From Paenibacillus tengchongensis (lineage in GTDB: Bacteria > Bacillota > Bacilli > Paenibacillales > Paenibacillaceae): a DNA stretch of 64,000 bases. This document shows, piece by piece, positions 19,372 to 28,185 of the stretch (the stretch's first letter is position 1; every line of letters starts with the position of its first letter). The DNA is taken from NCBI RefSeq assembly GCF_008973665.1, contig NZ_WACP01000005.1, positions 327,216 to 391,215 of the forward strand. The letters are read 5' to 3'. A model generated the notes under the pieces. It saw only the letters and a program-made list of their open reading frames with translations, made no database searches and was not told the origin of the DNA. A program made the translations under genes and the position numbers.

Positions 19372-22098
19372 TCAGGCCTTCACTGCGCTCCGGCAGACGA
19401 TCCGGTACACCCCGGAGCCCAGCTCCAGCACCAGTTCCCCGCCGGTCTGGCGGACAGCGGCAACGCCGTCCGCCTGTTCAGGTGCGGCGCCATTGACGCT
19501 CGCTTCCCCCGCCTTGGCACCCGGCAGCTTCGCTTGCGCCGTCGTATTCGGCGGGACTTCAACCTCATAGGCCGCCGTGCCGTCCTCCTCCAGGCTCCAC
19601 CCGCTGCAGACCCGGCCATAGGCGGACTCGTAAACAGCCTTTGCATAGGTCAGGCCCGAATCCGGGCGCGGCCGGAACAGCATCCGCTTATAACCCGGCT
19701 GCGCCTCATCCAGGTCCAGCCCGGCAACGGCGCGGTACAGCCAGTCGCCGACGGAGCCGTAGGCATAGTGGTTATAGGAATTCATGTCATCACTCCAGAA
19801 CGTGCCGTCCGGCTTGATCCCGTCCCAGTGCTCCCAGATCGTCGTCGCCCCCTGATGGACCGAATACAGCCAGGACGGATAATCCTCCTCCTGCACCAGC
19901 TTTACCGCCAAATCATGGTAGCCGTTCGCGGACAAGACATGGCATAGATAAGGCGTCCCGACAAAGCCTGTCGTCAGATGACACTGCTGCTCCTCTACAT
20001 ATCCGGCCAGCGTCCGCGCCAGCCGTTCACGCACGCTTCCCTGTACCATCCCGAACATCAGCGGAAGCACGTGGGCGGTCTGGGTATGCGCCGCCAGCCG
20101 GCCGTTTGCCGTCAGAAACTCCCGTTCGAAAGCGGCAAGAATGTCCCCGTGCAAGCTGCGGTATTCCGCCGCATCCCCGTGACGCCCGAGCACTTCCGCC
20201 GCCCTGACGAACAGCTCCGTCGAATAAGCATAGAAGCAGGTGGCGATCAGGTCCTTCGGGGTTGCGCCGACATAGCTGCCCTCTTTGGCATCCAGGCCCA
20301 GCCAGTCGCCGAAATGAAAGCCGGTATTCCAGAGATGCTCGTCTTCCCCCTGTGACCGTATATAATCGACCCATGCCTTCATGCTGTCATACTGCTCCTC
20401 CAGAATACGGGTGTCGCCGTAGCATACGTAGAGCATCCATGGACAGATCACAGCCGCATCGCCCCAGGCGGAAGAAGAGTGTGCGTTCTCATCCAGAATG
20501 TTCGGGATGACGAACGGCACCCCGCCATCCTGCCGTTGATCGGCGCGCAGGTCATGCAGCCATTTGGAGAAGAACGGCGCTACGCCGTAGTTGAATGCTG
20601 CGGTGCGGAGGAACACTTGGGCATCGCCCGTCCAGCCCAGCCGCTCATCGCGCTGCGGGCAATCGGTCGGCACATCCAAGAAGTTGCCGCGCTGCCCCCA
20701 CACGATATTCTGCTGCAGCCGGTTCAGCAGAGGATTCGAGCATGCGAAGCTGCCGCTCCGTTCCATATCCGTGTGAATGACATGGCCGGTGAACCGTTCC
20801 GGCTCAAGCGGAGTATCGGCCGGCCAGCCTTCGATCCTGACATACCGGAACCCCTGGAAGGAGAAATGCGGCTCGTATTCCTCTTCCCCGCCCTTGCAGA
20901 TATAACGGACCGTCTGCTTGGCGCTCCGCAGATTGCCGGTGTAGAAATTGCTTTCGTGGTCCAGCACCTCTGCGTGGGTTAACGTAAGGCATGTGCCTGC
21001 GGGCAGATTTAGCCGCAGATGCAGCCGTCCGACCATATTCTGTCCCATGTCGATGACCGTATCGCCGGCCGGGGTCTGCAGTAGGAAAGCAGGCTTCAGC
21101 CGCTCCGTGATACGGGCTGGCTCACTCTCCTGCATAACCAGAATATCCCTCGGGTGCGTGAGCACGGTTACAGCAGACCAATCCCCGTCGTCGTATCCTG
21201 GAGCCGCCCACCCGGCCCGTTCCAGCCGGGCGTCGTAGGTCTCGCCGTCGTACAGCCCGGACCGCAGAACCGGTCCCGTCGCAGCCCGCCACGAACGGTC
21301 GCTGACCACCACGTCCTGCGATCCGTCTTCATAATCAAGATGCAGCTGCAGCAGAAGGGCTCGGTGCTCCCCGTATATCCCGTCCTTGCTCTCCCAGCCG
21401 AGACGGCCCTTATACCAGCCGTCCGCCAGAGCGGCGCCAAGCGCATTGTCTGCACCGCTGCGGATGAACGGTGTCACATCGTAAGTCTGCACCTGCAGGC
21501 GTTTATTATAACTGGTCCAGCCGGGGGTAAACTGCCAGTCGCCCACGCGTGTTCCGTTCAGCTCCAGTTCGTACAGCCCCAGAGCTGTCGCGTACACAGT
21601 TGCCCGGCGGACGCCGGGCCTCGCGGTAAAGGCAGTGCGCAGCAGATTAATCTCTTCGGCCTGCGTACCGGTGGCTTCGGCCTGCGGACCGATGGCTCCG
21701 ACAGCGGGCGTGATCCATTCCGCCGACCAGTCGGCTGGGCTGAGCAGGCCCATTTCCCAGCTTGCGTCTTCCCCGCTCCACGCCGATTCTCTGTCCGTAC
21801 AATCCCACACCTTGACGCGGTAAAGATAACGTCCGCGCGTCTCAAGTGGCGGTCCGCCGTATTCCACCCATACGCTGCGGTCCGATTCCACACGGCCGGA
21901 ATCCCAGATCAGCCGCCCTTCGCTGAAACCGCCGGGTCCTGCGGAGACCTGGATATGGTAAGATTGCTGCATAACGGCCTTGCTGTCCGAATGCAGCTGC
22001 CAGCTGAAGCGCGGCCTAGCCGTTCCCAGCCCGGACGGGTTATGGCGGTACTCGCAGCGAAGATGCTTGACTTGAAGGCTGTTCCCTGTATCCATCAT
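19372..22098 (-). CDS. GH78 alpha-L-rhamnosidase
   Basis: A 908-residue protein without a signal peptide, so likely cytoplasmic. N-terminal beta-sandwich domains (LRCEYRHNPSGLGTARPRFSW onward, about 1-370) precede an (alpha/alpha)6 barrel. The barrel carries DVPTDCPQRDERLGWTGDAQ with the catalytic acid glutamate region, and GATTIWEHWDGI with the proposed base glutamate. It removes terminal rhamnose from rhamnogalacturonan or other rhamnosides. The frame is open to 22182, but the ATG at 22098 has AAAGGAG well spaced before it. Divergent from an AraC-type regulator whose start is 175 bp away. Confidence 0.95.
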   Translation of the reverse strand: MMDTGNSLQVKHLRCEYRHNPSGLGTARPRFSWQLHSDSKAVMQQSYHIQVSAGPGGFSEGRLIWDSGRVESDRSVWVEYGGPPLETRGRYLYRVKVWDCTDRESAWSGEDASWEMGLLSPADWSAEWITPAVGAIGPQAEATGTQAEEINLLRTAFTARPGVRRATVYATALGLYELELNGTRVGDWQFTPGWTSYNKRLQVQTYDVTPFIRSGADNALGAALADGWYKGRLGWESKDGIYGEHRALLLQLHLDYEDGSQDVVVSDRSWRAATGPVLRSGLYDGETYDARLERAGWAAPGYDDGDWSAVTVLTHPRDILVMQESEPARITERLKPAFLLQTPAGDTVIDMGQNMVGRLHLRLNLPAGTCLTLTHAEVLDHESNFYTGNLRSAKQTVRYICKGGEEEYEPHFSFQGFRYVRIEGWPADTPLEPERFTGHVIHTDMERSGSFACSNPLLNRLQQNIVWGQRGNFLDVPTDCPQRDERLGWTGDAQVFLRTAAFNYGVAPFFSKWLHDLRADQRQDGGVPFVIPNILDENAHSSSAWGDAAVICPWMLYVCYGDTRILEEQYDSMKAWVDYIRSQGEDEHLWNTGFHFGDWLGLDAKEGSYVGATPKDLIATCFYAYSTELFVRAAEVLGRHGDAAEYRSLHGDILAAFEREFLTANGRLAAHTQTAHVLPLMFGMVQGSVRERLARTLAGYVEEQQCHLTTGFVGTPYLCHVLSANGYHDLAVKLVQEEDYPSWLYSVHQGATTIWEHWDGIKPDGTFWSDDMNSYNHYAYGSVGDWLYRAVAGLDLDEAQPGYKRMLFRPRPDSGLTYAKAVYESAYGRVCSGWSLEEDGTAAYEVEVPPNTTAQAKLPGAKAGEASVNGAAPEQADGVAAVRQTGGELVLELGSGVYRIVCRSAVKA

Positions 22099-22273
22099 TA
22101 GATTCTCCTTTAGATCAAGTGATGATATGCCGCTTGCGGATGGCATCCATAGCTCCAATTGTATCGGCTGCAGCATGTTCATTCAGGGGACAATCTGGAC
22201 ATTTATATAGGCTGATTTGGACATTATGTAAGCGAATTAATAAGATGAATAAGACGACTATCAGGAGGCAGGC

Positions 22274-23143
22274 ATGGGGAACGAACGGAGCAGATATGTA
22301 ATGTCGGGCCAAGATTTCTTTGAACCGGGACTGCCGATCTTTGTCAACAGGGCGTATGAAACCTTTGATCTGGCCGAGCATTCGCATGAATTTATCGAAA
22401 TGACGTATGTAAGCGAAGGTGCCGGCGTGCATTATATCGCCGGTGAGGCCATCCCTGCAGGGTATGGTACGCTATTCTTCATTCCGGTCGGGCAGAGCCA
22501 TGTGTTCCGTCCGAAGACAATCAAGAAGGACCGGCCGCTGATCGTCTACAACTGCTTATTCCCGGTGTCCTACTTAGCGGAGCTCCGCAGTGGTTCGCTA
22601 TATGCTTCGGAAATCTGTGACAGCTTCTCCCGCGAAGGTATGGGCTGGTTCTCCGTGCAGGACGCTTCCGGCGAATATCATGCCATGTTCCGCGAGCTTT
22701 ACCGCGAGTTCTCCTCCAGGCCGCCCGGCTACCCGGCTGTCCTGGCCTCGCTGGTGGTGCGGATTCTGACCGGCTTGTTCCGGCACCAGCTGCAGGCAGC
22801 TCCGGCTCCGGCCGGCAAGCCGGAATGGCTGAGCATCGATGAAGCGGTGTCATACATCGGCCGCCATTATGCCGCAGAGCTGCGGCTCAGCGGGCTGGCT
22901 GCGCAAGCCAGCCTGAGCGAGCGCCAGTTCAGCCGCCTGTTCAAGCGCCAGACCGGGATGGGCTTCACCGAATATATGCAGGGCATCCGGATGGAAGCCG
23001 CCTGCCGGCTGCTGCTGGAGAGCCGCAGCAGCGTCGCGGAGATTGCCGCCGCCGTCGGCTATAGCGACCTGAAGTTCTTCCACCGGCTGTTTAAGCGGAA
23101 GACCGGCATGACTCCACGGCAGTTCCGCAGCGCCAACCGCTGA
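22274..23143 (+). CDS. AraC-family transcriptional regulator
   Basis: 289 residues. The N-terminal cupin-like sugar-sensing domain begins near FDLAEHSHEFIEMTYVSEG and continues to IPVGQSHVFRP. The C-terminal about 100 residues hold two helix-turn-helices (LSGLAAQASLSERQFSRLFK and VAEIAAAVGYSDLKFFHRLF), the standard AraC/XylS DNA-binding unit. AGGAGG is ahead of the ATG. It is divergent from the GH78 rhamnosidase gene, so activation of that gene by rhamnose or a rhamnoside is the likely role; this is context, not proof. A terminator follows at 23165. Confidence 0.9.
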   Translation: MGNERSRYVMSGQDFFEPGLPIFVNRAYETFDLAEHSHEFIEMTYVSEGAGVHYIAGEAIPAGYGTLFFIPVGQSHVFRPKTIKKDRPLIVYNCLFPVSYLAELRSGSLYASEICDSFSREGMGWFSVQDASGEYHAMFRELYREFSSRPPGYPAVLASLVVRILTGLFRHQLQAAPAPAGKPEWLSIDEAVSYIGRHYAAELRLSGLAAQASLSERQFSRLFKRQTGMGFTEYMQGIRMEAACRLLLESRSSVAEIAAAVGYSDLKFFHRLFKRKTGMTPRQFRSANR

Positions 23144-23164
23144 CCTATGCCCGCAGCGCACACG

Positions 23165-23206
23165 AAACAAAGACTCTGCCGGCTTCCGCTGCAGGGTCTT
23201 TTGTTT
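23165..23206 (+). terminator. Intrinsic terminator after AraC-type gene
   Basis: AAACAAAGACTCTGC pairs with GCAGGGTCTTTTGTTT (one mismatch and a bulge), leaving TTTTGTTT on the plus strand. Confidence 0.75.
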
Positions 23207-23226
23207 GCTGCAGTTCCCAGAAACGG

Positions 23227-23285
23227 TTGACAAAACAAACCAAATGTATCATAGTGTACTTATTAAACCAGTACACTACGATACA
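23227..23285 (+). promoter_or_regulatory. Promoter and palindromic operator of the GntR/ABC operon
   Basis: TTGACA at 23227-23232 is the -35; a CATAGT 17 bp later is the likely -10. Overlapping and following it, TGTATCATAGTGTAC (23245-23259) and GTACACTACGATACA (23271-23285) form near-perfect 15-bp arms around an 11-bp centre, as expected for autorepression by a YtrA-type GntR dimer. Confidence 0.75.
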
Positions 23286-23299
23286 TTAAGGTGGTACAT

Positions 23300-23674
23300 G
23301 TGGATATTATCATCAGCAGCAACACCAGCAAACCGATTTATGAGCAGATCACCTCACAGATCAAAGCCATGATTATGAACGGGGAACTGCAGACCGGAGA
23401 CCCTATCCCCTCGATGCGGTCGCTGGCCAAATCGATTCACGTCAGTGTGATTACCGTCCAGAAGGCCTATGAGGACCTGCAGCGGGACGGTTACATTGAA
23501 ACAACGGTAGGGCGCGGCAGCTTTGTCGCGGCGAAGAACAGGGATTTTTTGAAGGAGGAACTACAGAAGAAGGTCGAACAGTATCTGGAACTTGCGGCAG
23601 AGACGGCCCGGAGCGGCGGAATTCCGCTGGAGAAGCTGATGGAGCTGCTGACTATCTTTTATACGGAGGAATAA
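23300..23674 (+). CDS. GntR-family (YtrA-type) repressor
   Basis: About 124 residues: an N-terminal winged helix (KPIYEQITSQIKAMIMNGEL, then SMRSLAKSIHVSVITVQKAY and a GRGSFV wing) and a short C-terminal helical dimer region with no effector domain. This is the YtrA subfamily, which usually represses an adjacent ABC transporter operon. I start at GTG 23300, five bases after AAGGTGG; the frame is also open from GTG 23291. The ABC ATPase gene begins two bases after its stop. A long palindrome just upstream is its probable operator. Confidence 0.88.
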   Translation: MDIIISSNTSKPIYEQITSQIKAMIMNGELQTGDPIPSMRSLAKSIHVSVITVQKAYEDLQRDGYIETTVGRGSFVAAKNRDFLKEELQKKVEQYLELAAETARSGGIPLEKLMELLTIFYTEE

Positions 23675-23676
23675 GA

Positions 23677-24540
23677 ATGACTTACAGCCTGGAAATCAAG
23701 AATCTGACCAAGACCTATGCGGATTCCGCTTTCCGCCTGGACAATGTCTCCTTCGCGATTCCGCGCGGAACGATTATGGGCTTTGTCGGCGAGAACGGCG
23801 CGGGGAAGACGACCACCATGAACGCTATTCTGAACACAGTCAAGAGAGACGGTGGCAGTGTGACTTTTTTCGGCCGGGAGATGGAGGATCAGGATACGGA
23901 CCTGCGTGAACAGCTCGGCGTAGTGTTCGATGCCGTCAATTTCTCCGGCGTACTGACGCCGTCGAAGCTATCCAGGGTAATGGCCGGCGTCTACCGGCGG
24001 TGGGACCCGGACATGTATCTGAGTTCCCTGACCCGGTTTGGCATTCCGCTGAATGTGAAGATCAAGCAGCTGTCGCGGGGAATGACGATGAAGCTGGCCC
24101 TGGCCGTAGCCCTGTCCCACGGGGCCAAGCTGCTGATTCTGGACGAAGCGACCGCCGGTCTCGACCCGATTGTGCGGGATGAAATTCTCGATGTGTTCCT
24201 GGAGTTTGTCGAAGACGACAGCCGTTCGATTCTCATGTCCTCGCATATCACCAGCGATCTGGAGAAGATCGCCGATTATATCACCTTCATTCACCGCGGA
24301 AAGGTGATTCTCACCGAGAGTAAGGATAAGCTGATCTACGAATACGGCATCGCCCGCTGCAAAGCCGGACAGTTCCAGGACATCGACCCTGCAGACCGGC
24401 TCGCTTACCGCAAAAGGGATTATCAGATTGACGTGCTCGTGGAGGACCGCAAAGCGTTCGAGCGGAAGTACGCCGGTATTATTGTCGACAGAGGCACTAT
24501 TGACGAAATTATGCTTTTGCTGATTAAGGGGGACCAGTAA
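23677..24540 (+). CDS. ABC transporter ATP-binding protein (YtrB/BcrA-like)
   Basis: 287 residues. Walker A GENGAGKTT (about 38-46), Q-loop region, signature LSRGMTMKLALAVAL (a variant of LSGGQ), Walker B LLILDEATAGLDP, and the switch histidine in MSSHITSDLE. The C-terminal 70 residues are a typical exporter-type extension. Together with the next gene's ABC-2 permease it would form an export pump. In this family these are often linked to antibiotic or cell-wall stress responses. Second gene of a GntR-ATPase-permease operon. Confidence 0.9.
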   Translation: MTYSLEIKNLTKTYADSAFRLDNVSFAIPRGTIMGFVGENGAGKTTTMNAILNTVKRDGGSVTFFGREMEDQDTDLREQLGVVFDAVNFSGVLTPSKLSRVMAGVYRRWDPDMYLSSLTRFGIPLNVKIKQLSRGMTMKLALAVALSHGAKLLILDEATAGLDPIVRDEILDVFLEFVEDDSRSILMSSHITSDLEKIADYITFIHRGKVILTESKDKLIYEYGIARCKAGQFQDIDPADRLAYRKRDYQIDVLVEDRKAFERKYAGIIVDRGTIDEIMLLLIKGDQ

Positions 24541-24541
24541 C

Positions 24542-25177
24542 ATGAAGGGCTTGCTGATCAATAATTATTATTCGATGCAGGACAATATTAAGCTCTCGTT
24601 CGGTATTGCTTTGGCCGTTGTCTTGATCCCCCTGTTCGCCTCGGGTTCAAAGGTCATGTCGATGATCATTGCGGTACAGACGTTTGTCTTTGCTTCCAAT
24701 ATGGGCACCTCGCTGCAGATGGATGAGACCTCCAAATGGAACAAGTGGGAGCTCACTTTGCCGGTGACAAGAACAGCGGTCATTAATGCCAAATATATTT
24801 CTTTTATATTCTTGATCACAATGGGATTGGCCAGCAGTCTGGTGACGCTGCTGCTTCACGGCTTCATCGGCGAGCTTGATGTCAACGCCGTGATTGACGG
24901 CTATCTCTTCGGCCTGCAGCTGGCCATTACCAGTATCGCCATTGTGTATCCGCTTATTCTGAAGCTGGGTGCTGAGAAAAGCGATGTCCTGCTCCTTACG
25001 GCGGCAGGCTTGTCGATCGGACTCAAAATGGTGATTTGGTATATTTTATACATGTTTAATAACGATATTAACTTTAATGGCCGGACCGTAGGCATCGTGT
25101 CCACGCTTGCCGCCCTCCTGCTCTTTGCTGTGTCCTATCTGATATCGGCGCGGATTCAGCGGCATAAGGAGTTTTGA
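24542..25177 (+). CDS. ABC-2-type membrane permease
   Basis: 211 residues with about six hydrophobic helices (IKLSFGIALAVVLIPLFASG, a pair around 85-105 and 125-150, and a C-terminal LLLFAVSYLIS), ending in a short basic tail. It resembles the ABC2_membrane_5 family: small permeases paired with YtrB-type ATPases. The ATG follows the ATPase stop by one base, so expression is coupled. The transported substrate is unknown. Confidence 0.8.
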   Translation: MKGLLINNYYSMQDNIKLSFGIALAVVLIPLFASGSKVMSMIIAVQTFVFASNMGTSLQMDETSKWNKWELTLPVTRTAVINAKYISFIFLITMGLASSLVTLLLHGFIGELDVNAVIDGYLFGLQLAITSIAIVYPLILKLGAEKSDVLLLTAAGLSIGLKMVIWYILYMFNNDINFNGRTVGIVSTLAALLLFAVSYLISARIQRHKEF

Positions 25178-25189
25178 GGCATCATTGCT

Positions 25190-25825
25190 TCAGTCCCTCC
25201 GGTGCCTCCACAGCCGGTAGCCTTTACGGACACCTTCCAGAATGAAGCGGGGAACCGGAACCGTGCGCCGGGAGGCAATCGGCTTATACAGCCGGTAATA
25301 GACCTTTTTATAGTCCTCCCACATGGTGCAGGGTTCCCGGTTCAGAAAATCGGACACATCCACAATAACGCCCCGCCCGTCCCGCAGCATCACATTCTTG
25401 GCGTGGACATCGTGGGGATGAAGTCCCCGCGAACGGGCATAATCCAGCGCATGGTCAATATCCCGGACAGCCTGCTCCGTGATGAGCACCCCGCGCTTCA
25501 TGCAGTCATAGAAGGTCATTCCCCGCAGCCGTTCGAGAATCAGAAAATCAGATCCGGCGTAGCAGCATCCGGCATAAGCGGGATGACTTCCGAGGCGCCG
25601 GTATACTTCTTGTTCATTGTCCAGGCCGGGCCTTCCTGGGGCATATATCTTCACCGCGTAATTCTCATATTCCGGATGACAGAATACGGCGGCGTAGTTC
25701 CCGTTTCCGAGCAGTTTCCAAGGCTTAGGCACACCGCTCACCTGCACCGGGTTCTGCGGATCCACGCTCTCTATCGTTACTTCCGGCATCAGTTCACCCT
25801 GTACCCGTTCCACCAGTTTCTCCAT
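25190..25825 (-). CDS. Small protein-kinase-fold protein (serine/threonine or RIO-like)
   Basis: 211 residues with a reduced kinase core: a glycine-poor nucleotide loop (LGNGNYAAVFC), a lysine in NYAVKIYAPG, HPHDVHAKNVMLRD as catalytic loop, and VDVSDF in place of DFG. Such compact kinases in Firmicutes are often annotated serine/threonine kinase or YrzF-like. The catalytic Asp and Asn and the metal-binding Asp are present, so activity is plausible. Convergent with the ABC operon, with only 12 bp between stops. Substrate unknown. Confidence 0.75.
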   Translation of the reverse strand: MEKLVERVQGELMPEVTIESVDPQNPVQVSGVPKPWKLLGNGNYAAVFCHPEYENYAVKIYAPGRPGLDNEQEVYRRLGSHPAYAGCCYAGSDFLILERLRGMTFYDCMKRGVLITEQAVRDIDHALDYARSRGLHPHDVHAKNVMLRDGRGVIVDVSDFLNREPCTMWEDYKKVYYRLYKPIASRRTVPVPRFILEGVRKGYRLWRHRRD

Positions 25826-26034
25826 CTTTAACGCTCCCCAAGCTCATTTTCCTGCTCTCCTATCCTTCAGTTTACGATAAAATCGTCCATAAGCACATCC
25901 TTATTGCTGAATAACTCCGCTTGATAAAGCGGCTTGGCCTTATAATAAATGCAATTGAATAATCCGAACATTTGTTCTATAATTTAGGAGATTGAATATG
26001 TGAAAATAATAACTAAAGCGAGGGGTTGCCATTT

Positions 26035-26583
26035 ATGATCGACGTCTACACAGAATGTCCGTCATATGCCAAAGCGTTAGTTTCACTGAGACAAACCCGG
26101 GAAGCAGATGCTGAGGAATTGCTGCGCTGCTACTCGGATTGTCAAGCGGTTCCATTCTTCAATTCCGACAACTGTCACGGCGATGATTTCCACTATGAAA
26201 CGGTGGAGCGGATGAAGCAAGCGATCGATTTTTGGGATTACTCGTACACACATAGGTATTTTGTCAGATGGACTGTCATACATAACGAGACCGGGGAGAT
26301 GATCGGCACCATCGAAATGTTTCACCGGATTGCCGAGGATGAATTCAACCACTTTGGAGTACTGCGGATCGACTTGAGAAGCACCTACGAGACCGCGCCT
26401 GTGATCACTGAGCTGCTGGAGGTTGCCGACGACCACTTTTTCGAGCTGTTTAATGTAAATTCTATTCTTACGAAGGCGGTACCGGAAGCTTCTGAGAGAA
26501 TTGCCGCCTTACTGCATCAGGGATATCAGCCGCTGAACCGGAAGCTGATGATTTATGATGATTACTTTGTGAAGAATACATAG
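26035..26583 (+). CDS. GNAT-family N-acetyltransferase
   Basis: About 182 residues. Beta-strand/helix order fits GNAT: VSLRQTREADAEELLRCYSD at the start, TGEMIGTIEMFHRI in the core, VLRIDLRSTYETAPVITELL near the acetyl-CoA site, and a C-terminal VNSILTKAVPEASERIAALL with GYQPLNRKLMIYDDYF. The pyrophosphate loop is not the classical QxxGxG/A. Start at ATG 26035 with GCGAGGGG before it, not the upstream TTG at 26026. Acceptor unknown. A 200-bp AT-rich stretch before it shows no clear motif. Confidence 0.8.
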   Translation: MIDVYTECPSYAKALVSLRQTREADAEELLRCYSDCQAVPFFNSDNCHGDDFHYETVERMKQAIDFWDYSYTHRYFVRWTVIHNETGEMIGTIEMFHRIAEDEFNHFGVLRIDLRSTYETAPVITELLEVADDHFFELFNVNSILTKAVPEASERIAALLHQGYQPLNRKLMIYDDYFVKNT

Positions 26584-26590
26584 CAGACAG

Positions 26591-26640
26591 AAGAAGCCGC
26601 ACCAGCAACCATATAATGGCTGTCGGCCCGGCTTCTTTGG
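26591..26640 (+). terminator. Intrinsic terminator after GNAT gene
   Basis: AAGAAGCCG (26591-26599) pairs with CGGCTTCTT (26630-26638), with a further inner stem (CCAGCAACCAT with ATGGCTG); TTT follows. Confidence 0.7.
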
Positions 26641-26845
26641 CATCCTGCCTCAATACTACGCTGTACGTTCCGTTAGCACCCGGTCTTGCTGCTACGGACG
26701 CCCGCTCCTCCTCCCGGTGGTGCTCAGATGGAGATTCCACTCCCCGCTTTTAAAATCCTCTCCGACCAGCTCCGGCTTAACGGCAGTCATCACAATGACT
26801 CTCCGGGCCAGCTCTACCCCTATGCGCGTACAGTATGAATTTTAT

Positions 26846-27160
26846 TTACTTTAAAAAGAATACCTCTTTCAGCGTTTTGGAGACAGGGCTGTGATCCGGG
26901 TTCGTCTCCATCAGCGGCTCCATGTATACCCACCACTTTTGGCAAATTTCCGTTTCGGCCATCCGGTCCCACTTCGCCTCGTCCTCGATTTCCACATAAG
27001 CGAACAGATTGCCTGTCTCTTCATCCAGGAAAATGGAATAGTTGTGCGAGCCATGGTTTCTCAGCTCTTCCGCCATTTCCGGCCAAAGCTCATCATGACG
27101 GCGCTTGTACTCTTCGTAACAGTCGGGATAAACACGCATTACACTTGCTTTTCGGATCAC
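26846..27160 (-). CDS. rhaM: L-rhamnose mutarotase
   Basis: 104 residues, the exact family size. It has the RhaM features [39 protein letters not shown], and the C-terminal W-W-V-Y-M-E-P-L-M motif; H, Y and the paired W residues form the pyranose pocket in known structures. It interconverts alpha and beta rhamnopyranose so that the sugar enters catabolism. Start is GTG, seven bases after GGAGTG. Divergent from the DeoR-type regulator. The usual companions rhaA, rhaB and rhaD are not in the window. Confidence 0.93.
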   Translation of the reverse strand: MIRKASVMRVYPDCYEEYKRRHDELWPEMAEELRNHGSHNYSIFLDEETGNLFAYVEIEDEAKWDRMAETEICQKWWVYMEPLMETNPDHSPVSKTLKEVFFLK

Positions 27161-27203
27161 TTGTCAGCACTCCAGACATAATAGGTTTGAAAAAACATAA
27201 ATG

Positions 27204-27225
27204 AACTATAATGAACATTATAGTT
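27204..27225. promoter_or_regulatory. Perfect palindrome between rhaM and the DeoR-type gene
   Basis: AACTATAATG (27204-27213) and CATTATAGTT (27216-27225) are perfect inverted arms around AA. AATGAAC-like half sites recur at both sides (ATGAAC at 27201, AATGAACATT at about 27229). It lies 44 bp before rhaM and is the best operator candidate for the divergent DeoR-family regulator. Confidence 0.7.
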
Positions 27226-27360
27226 GATGAATGAACATTTTTGAAGAACAATTAAACCTAATTAAACATTACATATATAAAGAATACAGAACCTGTGGAC
27301 CCCGGCTCCCCTCCCGATTTAGAATAGGAATAAAACGTTAAGGAAAGTAGAGGCAGACGT

Positions 27361-28116
27361 ATGAATCCGGTGCGCCGTCATGAAATGATTATGGAAGTGC
27401 TGCTAAACCGCAAAGAGGTTACAGTGAACGAGCTGAGCGAACAGCTCCAGGTTACGGGGAAAACGATCCGCGAGGATCTGAGCAGGCTGGAGGAACAGGG
27501 ACTGCTGCAGCGTGTCCATGGCGGGGCTATGCTGGCCCAAGCCGACCAGCTCGGCATCCTAGCATCCCGGGAGCCGCTGGGTACCTATTCCGCCGAGAAG
27601 ACAGAAATTGCGCTGCTGGCGCTGTCCCATATCGAACAAGGCGATATCATTGCCCTGGACGGCGGCAGCACTACACTGCAAATTGCCCGCCGGCTGGAGG
27701 ATATGCCGCTGACCGTCGTCACCAATGACGTGTATATTATCAGCGAGCTGATACCTAAAGATCAGATCCGGCTGGTCGTACCGGGGGGAACCCGTGTACG
27801 CAACATGCTGGCCGGACCGGAGGCAGCCGCTTATGTACGGAAGCTCAATATCCAGAAGGCCTTCCTGTCTGCGACCGCCATTCATATCCGGCACGGCCTG
27901 ACCATCTATACGGGCGATCTGATTGATTATAAACAGGCACTGACAGAGACTGCCCGCCAGGTGTATGCGGTCGCCGACCATCACAAATTCGGGCAGGTCG
28001 CTTTGCGGACCTTCGCTTCCCTGGATCAGGTGGATACGATCCTGACCGACAAGGGGCTTGACCAGGACATTGCCGGGCAATTCCGCGAAGCGGGGATCGT
28101 CATTGAATGCGGATAA
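27361..28116 (+). CDS. DeoR-family transcriptional regulator, probably rhamnose-responsive
   Basis: 251 residues, standard DeoR length. N-terminal helix-turn-helix with RHEMIMEVLLNRKEVTVNEL and TGKTIREDLSRLEEQGLLQRVHGGAML, then the sugar-phosphate sensor domain with LDGGSTTLQIARRL and AVADHHKFGQ. The effector of this family is usually a phosphorylated sugar. Divergent position to rhaM suggests control of rhamnose use with rhamnulose-1-phosphate as inducer; that is inference. AGAGG-like site ahead of the ATG; a strong bidirectional terminator follows. Confidence 0.88.
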   Translation: MNPVRRHEMIMEVLLNRKEVTVNELSEQLQVTGKTIREDLSRLEEQGLLQRVHGGAMLAQADQLGILASREPLGTYSAEKTEIALLALSHIEQGDIIALDGGSTTLQIARRLEDMPLTVVTNDVYIISELIPKDQIRLVVPGGTRVRNMLAGPEAAAYVRKLNIQKAFLSATAIHIRHGLTIYTGDLIDYKQALTETARQVYAVADHHKFGQVALRTFASLDQVDTILTDKGLDQDIAGQFREAGIVIECG

Positions 28117-28122
28117 TACAAT

Positions 28123-28175
28123 AAAGAGGATAGCAGCAATGCCCGCGTTACGCGAAGGCGGCTGCTATCCTCTTT
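28123..28175. terminator. Bidirectional intrinsic terminator
   Basis: AAAGAGGATAGCAGC and GCTGCTATCCTCTTT form a perfect 15-bp stem between two convergent genes, with A/T ends usable in both directions. Confidence 0.85.
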
Positions 28176-28185
28176 CTATTCAGCT

